DNA from: an uncultured bacterium | GTDB lineage: Bacteria; Cyanobacteriota; Vampirovibrionia; Gastranaerophilales; Gastranaerophilaceae | Direction of reading: 5' to 3' | NCBI GenBank assembly: GCA_947428835.1 | Contig: CANENE010000017.1 | Location: 1 to 34,561, forward strand | Length of the DNA stretch: 34,561 bases | Part shown: piece after piece, positions 6,247-11,860 of the stretch | Position numbering within the stretch: the stretch's first letter is position 1 | How the letters are laid out: the number at the start of each line of letters is the position of its first letter | Position numbers and translations under genes: made by a program | The notes under the pieces: model-generated | What the model was told of the DNA's origin: nothing | What the model saw: the letters and a program-made list of their open reading frames with translations, nothing else | Database searches by the model: none

Positions 6247-7953
6247 ATGCGCGTAGCTTCTATATTGAATATAAATTTCAAACAAAAATTAAATAATAAA
6301 TCTGGTAATACAAATACTTCAAATTCAATATTCACCCCCCCCTTTTTTTTGCCGCTATATGATTATGATAGCAATATTTTTAAAAACTTATATTTCCTTG
6401 GAGGCCGAAGCTTAATCTTGCCCAAACCATTGATAAATTTAAAAGAAGTGGTGTTCAATGCCCCGATGGAGTATATGAACTTGCCCTAAGTGAAATTGTA
6501 AAAGGGAACCCTGATGACAAAACACTAATTGATATTCATCTTGAAAGATACAAAGACCTCGAAGGCTGCTATAGCTTAGATGAAGCAAAAAAGTTATATC
6601 CGGAATTCAATGGGGTTTTATCTGATGATGAAGTTGATTATAGAAAATTTTCTTTTATAGACAGAGCCAAAAAAGGTGAGCTTGAATTTTTTAATAGTGA
6701 CGAAGATTTGTCTTTACAGATACTAAAATTTTACTGGGACAAGGGTTTGTCATTGAATGGTTTAAAAGATAAGACCGATAATGTTCAGATTTATAGCGTG
6801 GTGAAAAAACTCCATATTCCTGTGGTTTCGTCTGAATACGGGCATATATTGAAATTATCCGACAGTCAATATAATGAAAGATTAATGCAGGAAGTTGCAA
6901 AAAAAGAAGAGAAACTTTGGATAGAAAAGAGCAAAAAGAAAAAGGGCTCCCTGTTTATATTCCAAAAGGCCCGATGTCTCAAGAACACAAAGACCATATT
7001 TCAGAAGGGCTTTTAAAATATTATGCACAAAAGAGGTTTCTTGAAGGCTCAGCGGATTTTAGCGAAGCCGAAAAAAGATATTTTAGCCAAAATCCCGAGC
7101 AAAAACAAAGAATGTCAAAAGCAATGCTCTATGCCTGGAAGACTCCTCAAGGAAGAGGCATACAAAAGAATATGATAAAATTCTTTAAGAAAAACCATGT
7201 CCAAATGGTTGAAATTGCGCAAGATATCTTTGAAGAACAAACAGTCGAACAAAAAACGATTTTAAAACTATTTTGGGCTAAAAATGCTTGGGCTGCAAAA
7301 GAAATGTCAACTGCAGTTAATGCAGGATGGAAGAAATTAAAAGATGAAGAAAATCAAACTGAAATTGAAGATAATACTAAAAAAGTTGATGCAATAGAAA
7401 CTAATTATATGTCTCAAAGTGCAAAAACAACTCTAAGATTTGCTCCAAAACCGATATTTGATAAAATAACAAAAGAGCTTCGAGCTTCTGGCAGGCAGAA
7501 TAATTATACATCCGGGTTTTGGATTATTCTAAAGGCTTGGATCAAGATATTAAAGAACGCAATAAAGAAAATTTTTATGAATACTGCAGCAAGAAAAATG
7601 CCACTTTTAAAATAATTTTATTTACGGTTGCCGCACATATGTTAGACAAATTTGAAAAAAATGAAATTTACGATCCAAGGATTTCCAAAGATAAAAAATT
7701 TGTTAAAGATGTCTATACATTTTTGTATTTGTTGATGGAAGATTGTCTTAAAAGCCCTGTACCTGACGATTGCAAAATGCTTAGCGGTTTTAGATGTCTC
7801 GGGAGACTTGCTTATTGTAATAATCATCCTGAAATGCTTGAATATATTGAAAATAGAATAGATAAAGCTTATGAATTGTATCTGAAAAAAGATACTCCCG
7901 AAGGCAGCCTTGAATTTGACAGGTTCAAAGGAAGATGTTTAAAGAGGGTATAG
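6247..7953 (+). pseudogene. Lineage-specific NUMOD3-like protein gene with three frameshifts
   Basis: One ancestral gene of about 570 codons is split over three frames. The ATG at 6247 opens 'MRVASILNINFKQ' and 'FTPPFFLPLYDYD', which breaks near 6400-6420. The next part (~6405 to ~6940) reads 'LAQTIDKFKRSG' and 'CPDGVYELAL', then breaks in an A-rich run. The third part (~6917 to ~7530) contains 'PMSQEHKDHISEGLLKYY', close to the NUMOD3 DNA-binding helix found with homing endonucleases, plus two further W-rich helices ('AMLYAWKTPQGR', 'KNAWAAKEMS'). The last part (from ~7519) ends at TAG 7951-7953. Each break is a net -1, so the last part is back in the first frame. No nuclease core (HNH, GIY-YIG) is recognisable. 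It could be genuine decay or sequence error, but neighbouring genes with equally long homopolymers are intact. Confidence 0.7.
6335..6350 (+). repeat. C8-T8 homopolymer tract in a 5' coding region
   Basis: Eight C (6335-6342) followed by eight T (6343-6350) encode 'TPPFF' about 30 codons into the broken gene. C8 is striking in so AT-rich a genome. A second C8 run at 31256-31263 encodes T-P-P at nearly the same place in another lineage-specific gene. Confidence 0.9.
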
Positions 7954-7970
7954 GTTGTTTTATTATATTG

Positions 7971-7999
7971 TCATTGCGAGGGCTTCTTTGAAGCCCTCG
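7971..7999. repeat. TCATTGCGAG-type palindrome, copy 1
   Basis: TCATTGCGAG leads into a perfect 10-bp inverted repeat CGAGGGCTTC/GAAGCCCTCG (7977-7986 with 7990-7999) with a TTT loop. It resembles the widespread 'tcattgcgag...gcaatcca' intergenic repeats of many bacteria. Confidence 0.7.
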
Positions 8000-8039
8000 G
8001 CACTCCGAAAAGATGCAGGCACTATAGTGCAGTAATGTC

Positions 8040-8060
8040 ATGCTGAACTCGTTTCAGCAT
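8040..8060. repeat. Intergenic palindromic repeat, copy 2
   Basis: ATGCTGAA/TTCAGCAT around the same CTCGT loop as copy 1 at 1090-1110, followed by CTGA. The two bases that differ on the left arm are matched by compensating changes on the right arm, so the stem is conserved. Confidence 0.75.
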
Positions 8061-8113
8061 CTGATGTGTTGGTATGAAGCAACAGATTTATGCAATATCT
8101 TAAACCTGGTAAG

Positions 8114-8134
8114 ACCCTGAAATAAATTCAGGGT
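8114..8134. repeat. Intergenic palindromic repeat, copy 3 (inverted)
   Basis: ACCCTGAA/TTCAGGGT with an ATAAA loop, followed by GACG. It is the same family as copies 1 and 2, in the opposite orientation. Confidence 0.7.
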
Positions 8135-8165
8135 GACGTACGGAAGCATTGTTGCGCAGAATGCG

Positions 8166-8203
8166 TCATTGCGAGAGGTAATTTATTGCCTCGTAGCAAT
8201 CCA
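8166..8203. repeat. TCATTGCGAG-type palindrome, copy 2
   Basis: TCATTGCGAG at 8166-8175 and GCAATCCA at 8196-8203 flank an imperfect stem (ATTGC/GCAAT and GAG/CTC pair). It ends right where the terminator of the pilin-like gene begins. Confidence 0.65.
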
Positions 8204-8235
8204 CAAAAAAAGCACCCTTGAAAAACCAAAGGTGC
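8204..8235 (-). terminator. Rho-independent terminator / post-VR hairpin of the pilin-like gene
   Basis: On the minus strand, GCACCTTTG pairs with CAAGGGTGC (one G-T pair) and is followed by seven T. It holds the same position relative to the conserved 34-nt block as the hairpin at 1049-1079, although the stem sequence is different. Confidence 0.85.
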
Positions 8236-8236
8236 G

Positions 8237-8270
8237 TAATCTAACACAAAAAATAACATGAAACCTGTTT
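8237..8270 (-). repeat. 34-nt conserved 3' flank, copy 2
   Basis: Identical to 1014-1047 when read on the minus strand. It starts 7 nt after the TAG stop codon of the pilin-like gene and ends just before its hairpin. Confidence 0.85.
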
Positions 8271-8277
8271 CTATAAT

Positions 8278-9381
8278 CTATTCTTTTACACAGCGAACAC
8301 TGAAGGCGTATGACTTGTCGAACGCCTTCATGCCCCAAGTACCACCACCCAGGTCTCTGCGCTGAGCGCTGCCGCCACTTTCACTTCTAGCCCACACACC
8401 ACCAGGGCTGCAGTAACCATTGTAAGAACCCGGACAGCTAGCCGCGCCGGCGCATCCGGAGGCAGAAGTACCGGATACAATATAATCGCAAAGCATTAAA
8501 CCTGTGCTTGCAGTAGAATTATTGGGGTACCAACTTGCCATAGAATTAGATGTATCAGGAAGTTTCCACCCATCACCTATGGATTCGCATATCTTTTTTG
8601 CAGCCCACCATTTGCACACTGTTCTATTGCATCCTGAATATATGCCGCCTACATTTGTACAAGTGTTTCCAACAGCAGTTACCCCATACCAGCAGCAAAG
8701 TTCTCCTTCGCATTTTGTGCCAACAGGTACAAAAGTCACTCCCGATATTCCTTCTGCTACGCTTCTTGGGTAGCTTGGGTCATCTCCCATATTAAATCTT
8801 GTTACTTTGGTATTAGTTCCAGCAAGTGTAACCGTTTGAGGATTACAAGAAAGAATACAGCTGTTTGAACTTAAAGTATAATTATCTATACATTTTGAAC
8901 AAGTATTTGCATCAGAATAAGATATGCAATTTGTAATATTCTTAGCACAGAAACCATTGTATCGAGTGTAGCCCAAGTCACAGCTTGAACATGAACCATC
9001 AGAATAAGAAGTACAGTTTGCTATTGGAGTATGACATAAACCATTAAGAAGAATGTAGCCGTCTTTGCATTTTAAACAGGTGCTTTCATTTTTATAGCTT
9101 ATACAATTTGCAATTTCAGATATACATTCGGTTCCATATTTAACATATCCTGTTTTACACATTAAACAGTTGTTTTGTGTACATAGAGCACAATTGCTTG
9201 TGCATTTGTCTCCCGTAAAAAATTCATCAGCAGCATAAGAACTTCCGACTGTAACATCTGAGGCTTTGAGTTTTTTGGTGATAATTGGTGCGAAAGCTCC
9301 TATTAAAAGCGAGATGATAATAAGCGATATTAATAGTTCAATAAGGCTAAACGCCTTTGTACTTAATAATAATTTTTTCAT
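8278..9381 (-). CDS. Type IV pilin-like surface protein with Cys-rich repeats and hypervariable lectin-like C-terminus
   Basis: 367 residues from the ATG at 9381, chosen because it puts a class III prepilin leader first: MKKLLLSTKA, then F+1 and E+5 in 'FSLIELLISL', then a hydrophobic helix and 'FAPIITKKLKASD', shared word for word with the protein at 33169. A frame-consistent ATG at 9417 would bury the leader. Residues ~60-175 are four Cys-rich units of CxxC...CxxGY...GxC form, like the furin/EGF-type repeats of eukaryotic variant surface proteins. Residues ~180-367 form a FISUMP/C-type-lectin-like domain ('CCWYG', 'GCNRTVCKW', 'GDGWKLPDTS', 'GG-W', 'VRCVKE'). A prepilin peptidase should cleave after A10, leaving it in a pseudopilus or the outer surface. 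The last 75 codons (segment C) look hypermutated. Host or prey binding is an inference. Confidence 0.85.
   Translation of the reverse strand: MKKLLLSTKAFSLIELLISLIIISLLIGAFAPIITKKLKASDVTVGSSYAADEFFTGDKCTSNCALCTQNNCLMCKTGYVKYGTECISEIANCISYKNESTCLKCKDGYILLNGLCHTPIANCTSYSDGSCSSCDLGYTRYNGFCAKNITNCISYSDANTCSKCIDNYTLSSNSCILSCNPQTVTLAGTNTKVTRFNMGDDPSYPRSVAEGISGVTFVPVGTKCEGELCCWYGVTAVGNTCTNVGGIYSGCNRTVCKWWAAKKICESIGDGWKLPDTSNSMASWYPNNSTASTGLMLCDYIVSGTSASGCAGAASCPGSYNGYCSPGGVWARSESGGSAQRRDLGGGTWGMKAFDKSYAFSVRCVKE
8281..8505 (-). repeat. Variable-region-like segment C (DGR-like hypervariable 3' end)
   Basis: By hand count GC is about 63% over 8341-8460, with only about 15% adenine on the coding strand. 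It aligns without gaps to segment B over 75 codons. Scaffold codons are kept (TGG, TGC/T, GCTAGCTG, GTGTGGGCT), while many NNY codons differ at both first positions (for example TAT/CGC, TAC/GAC, AAT/GGT, TAC/GGC). Confidence 0.55.
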
Positions 9382-9526
9382 GCTAGTTATTCTAATACCT
9401 AAATTAAAACATGTCAATATATACTAAAAAATTACTTTGTTCATTACCTAAATATTCATATTAAAGGTTTTATTTTATTATTACAAATGTAGGTTTAAAC
9501 TATGTTAGCGCTTTAAGGAACAATAA

Positions 9527-9883
9527 ATGACAAAAATTGCAAAAAATGAGCCTTTCTATCAAATATCGCAGGTTTCAAAGTTAATCGGGATATCTAGCGA
9601 CAGGCTCAGAACCTATGAAGAAGAAGGGCTTATAAAACCATATAGAGCAAAAGACACTAAAAGCGGCAAAAGACTATTTTCTATGGAAGAAATAGAATGG
9701 CTTGAAATAATAAGAGAACTTATAAAATTAGGTGTTACAATACCTTTAATTAGAATAATTTTGGCAAGTGATATAAGATTTGCAAAGAAATTTACAAAAG
9801 AAAAAGATGAACAAATCTCAAATCTATTAAACAAACTATATCTGCATCCTATTGGCGCGCAAATTCGAAAATTAAACAATTAA
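9527..9883 (+). CDS. MerR-family transcriptional regulator
   Basis: 118 residues with AAGGAAC 8 nt before the ATG. Residues ~11-80 form a winged helix-turn-helix of the MerR type: 'YQISQVSKLIGISSDRLRTY' then 'EEEGLIKP' and 'GKRLFSMEEIEWLEIIREL'. A short helical tail (residues ~85-118) takes the place of a long effector domain, and there is no Cys for metal sensing, which fits the small HspR/GlnR-like members. It is divergent from the pilin-like gene (145-nt gap) and could control it or itself. Target and effector are unknown. Confidence 0.88.
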   Translation: MTKIAKNEPFYQISQVSKLIGISSDRLRTYEEEGLIKPYRAKDTKSGKRLFSMEEIEWLEIIRELIKLGVTIPLIRIILASDIRFAKKFTKEKDEQISNLLNKLYLHPIGAQIRKLNN

Positions 9884-9950
9884 TCAGGCAACATTTATTT
9901 TTTACAGGGTTTGTATTTACAACAAACATTTATTGTTTTTTGTTAAAAAA

Positions 9951-9965
9951 AATGATATTATCATT
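9951..9965. promoter_or_regulatory. 15-bp palindrome AATGATATTATCATT
   Basis: Near-perfect palindrome between the MerR gene and the small charged protein gene, 53 nt before the latter's start. It could be an operator (for the MerR protein next door) or a weak terminator stem. Confidence 0.3.
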
Positions 9966-10017
9966 CTAATTTAATAAGGTAATAAAGAAATAAATTTTAT
10001 CAAACGAGGGAGATAAA

Positions 10018-10362
10018 ATGGTCGATAACAGAGGAATAACCCCTGTTACATCCGGATTTAATTTTAAATCAGGCGATATTTCAGGAACTGCCGCAAAGAC
10101 TTCTGATGAAAAAATGGGGCAGGGAGGGGAATATTTTCTGCAGGAACAATATGAAGAACAAGAGCAGGAAAATAAAAATTTCCAGGATAGATCTGCTCAA
10201 TTAAGGGCATCATTGGATAGTCTGGCACTTGCAAATGCAGGCTCCATCAGGCTTATGAAAACTCTAAAAGAAAAAGAAGAAAAAGATAAAAAAATCAAAG
10301 AAGAAAAAGAAGAAAAAAATAAAAAGAAAAACAGCCCTCACGAATATCTTTATGATGAATAA
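10018..10362 (+). CDS. Small charged protein with N-terminal NF motif and Lys/Glu-rich tail
   Basis: 114 residues with a strong ribosome site (GAGGGAG) 5 nt before the ATG. The N-terminus is 'MVDNRGITPVTSGFNFKSGD', carrying the 'NFKS' word that recurs in other lineage-specific proteins of the window. The middle (about residues 38-60) is Glu/Gln-rich, and the tail (about 82-106) is an almost pure run of K and E, a single charged helix. There is no membrane segment and no Cys. It lies 50 nt upstream of bioA in the same direction but has no obvious link to biotin. I do not recognise the family. Confidence 0.78.
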   Translation: MVDNRGITPVTSGFNFKSGDISGTAAKTSDEKMGQGGEYFLQEQYEEQEQENKNFQDRSAQLRASLDSLALANAGSIRLMKTLKEKEEKDKKIKEEKEEKNKKKNSPHEYLYDE

Positions 10363-10412
10363 AATTATCAGATTAATAATTTTAAAATTTTTTCAAGTGA
10401 TAGAATAAAGAT

Positions 10413-11807
10413 ATGGAAAAGATAAATAACGAAATAGACTGGCAAAAAGAAGATTTAAAATATATTTGGCATCCCTGTTCACAGATGAAAGACTATGAAA
10501 GTCTTCCTCCAATTGTAATTGAGCGCGCCAAAGGAATAAATCTTTATGATACGGATGGAAAATGCTATAAAGATGTTGTATCAAGCTGGTGGTGCAATTT
10601 ATTAGGACATTGCAATGAAAAAATTTCCGCCCGTCTAAAAGAGCAGGCTGATAAATTAGAACATGTTATTTTTGCAAATTTTTCCCATAAGACAATAATA
10701 GAATTATGCATTAGATTATCAAAGCTTATGCCAAAGGGATTAGTTAAATTTAATTTTGCAGATAACGGTTCTTCTTCTATTGAAATGGCAATGAAAATGA
10801 GCTTTCAATATTTTCAGCAGGTGGGAAAACCAAACAAAACAAGATTTATGGCATTAACTGATGCTTACCACGGAGAAACCATAGGAGCATTGTCTGTTGG
10901 GGCTTGCGACCTTTATTCAAAAATATATAAGCCTATTTTAATGGATGTTATAAGAATTCAAGCGCCCGATTGCTATCGTTGCCCTTTTAATAAAAACAGG
11001 GACAATTGCGATTGTGAATGTTTTATTGATGCTCAAAAACAATTTGAAAAATACGGCAACCAAACGGCTGCAATTTTGGTTGAACCATTGCTTCAAGGTT
11101 CTGCGGGGATGAAGATTTATCCTGCTTTGTATCTAAAAAAACTTCGAAAGCTATGTGATGAATATAATGTTCATATAATAGCAGATGAAATTGCAACAGG
11201 ATACTATAGAACAGGGGAAATGTTTGCTTTCAATCATGCAGGTGTAAGTCCTGATTTGATGTGTCTTTCAAAAGGACTTACAGGCGGCTATATGCCAATG
11301 TCTGTGGTTGTGACAACAGATGAAATATATAATGCTTTTTATGATGATTATTTAAAATACAAGGCTTTTATGCACTCTCACACATACGCAGGAAACCCCT
11401 TAGGGGCTTCTTGTGCGCTTGGAGTATTGGATATACTTGAAGAAGGCTCAATTCAAAAACATCTAAAAGAAGTGACACTTTATTTTAATAATTTAATTAA
11501 AGAAAACTTTTTGAATTTAAGTTTTGATGGCAAACTATCTGCCGCAGGCGCGGGAGAAGTTCGAAGTATCGGGCTAATTAACGCTATTGAACTTGTTTAT
11601 AATAAAAACACAAAACAAAGTTTTGACTATAAAACAAGACTCGGCTATCAAATATACAAAAAAGCTCTTAAAAAAGGTGTTTTATTGCGTCCTTTAGGCG
11701 ATGTTATTTATTTCAATCCGCCATTAATTATTGAAAAGCAAGATATGGATTTTGTTGTTAAAGTTGCAAGAGATTGCACAATTGAAGCAATGAAAGAACT
11801 TAATTAA
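10413..11807 (+). CDS. bioA: Adenosylmethionine-8-amino-7-oxononanoate aminotransferase
   Basis: 464 residues, full length for BioA. This PLP enzyme makes 7,8-diaminononanoate from 8-amino-7-oxononanoate, the third-last step of biotin synthesis. Signatures: 'IWHPCSQMKDYE' at the N-terminus, 'SSWWCNLLGH' near 55, 'TDAYHGETIGALSVG' near 150, 'IADEIATGYYRTG' near 255, and the PLP lysine in 'SKGLTGGYMP' (K287). A Cys-rich insert (CYRCPF...CDCECF) near 190-206 is like that of the Bacillus-type enzymes. A bioF-like gene lies 5 kb away on the other strand; bioB and bioD are not in the window. A 'Thr/His-Thr-Tyr-Ala-Gly-Asn' stretch ('HSHTYAGNPLG') supports the assignment over other class III aminotransferases. 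Confidence 0.93.
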   Translation: MEKINNEIDWQKEDLKYIWHPCSQMKDYESLPPIVIERAKGINLYDTDGKCYKDVVSSWWCNLLGHCNEKISARLKEQADKLEHVIFANFSHKTIIELCIRLSKLMPKGLVKFNFADNGSSSIEMAMKMSFQYFQQVGKPNKTRFMALTDAYHGETIGALSVGACDLYSKIYKPILMDVIRIQAPDCYRCPFNKNRDNCDCECFIDAQKQFEKYGNQTAAILVEPLLQGSAGMKIYPALYLKKLRKLCDEYNVHIIADEIATGYYRTGEMFAFNHAGVSPDLMCLSKGLTGGYMPMSVVVTTDEIYNAFYDDYLKYKAFMHSHTYAGNPLGASCALGVLDILEEGSIQKHLKEVTLYFNNLIKENFLNLSFDGKLSAAGAGEVRSIGLINAIELVYNKNTKQSFDYKTRLGYQIYKKALKKGVLLRPLGDVIYFNPPLIIEKQDMDFVVKVARDCTIEAMKELN

Positions 11808-11860
11808 AGAAAGTCTAAAAACACCTTTTCAATTATCCTCTTTTATTATAAAATACTTAA

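Larger units (their letters stand above)
7954..8211. other. Intergenic block of palindromic repeats
   Basis: No gene is supported between the broken gene and the minus-strand pilin-like gene. The stretch holds at least four inverted repeats of two families (itemised separately), with GTCA/TGAC borders. Nothing like a tRNA or a protein start with a ribosome site was seen. Confidence 0.7.

Noticed and set aside
7971-8203. CRISPR array or tRNA cluster
   Set aside because: The repeats are palindromes of unlike sequence and spacing, not uniform direct repeats, and no cloverleaf could be drawn.
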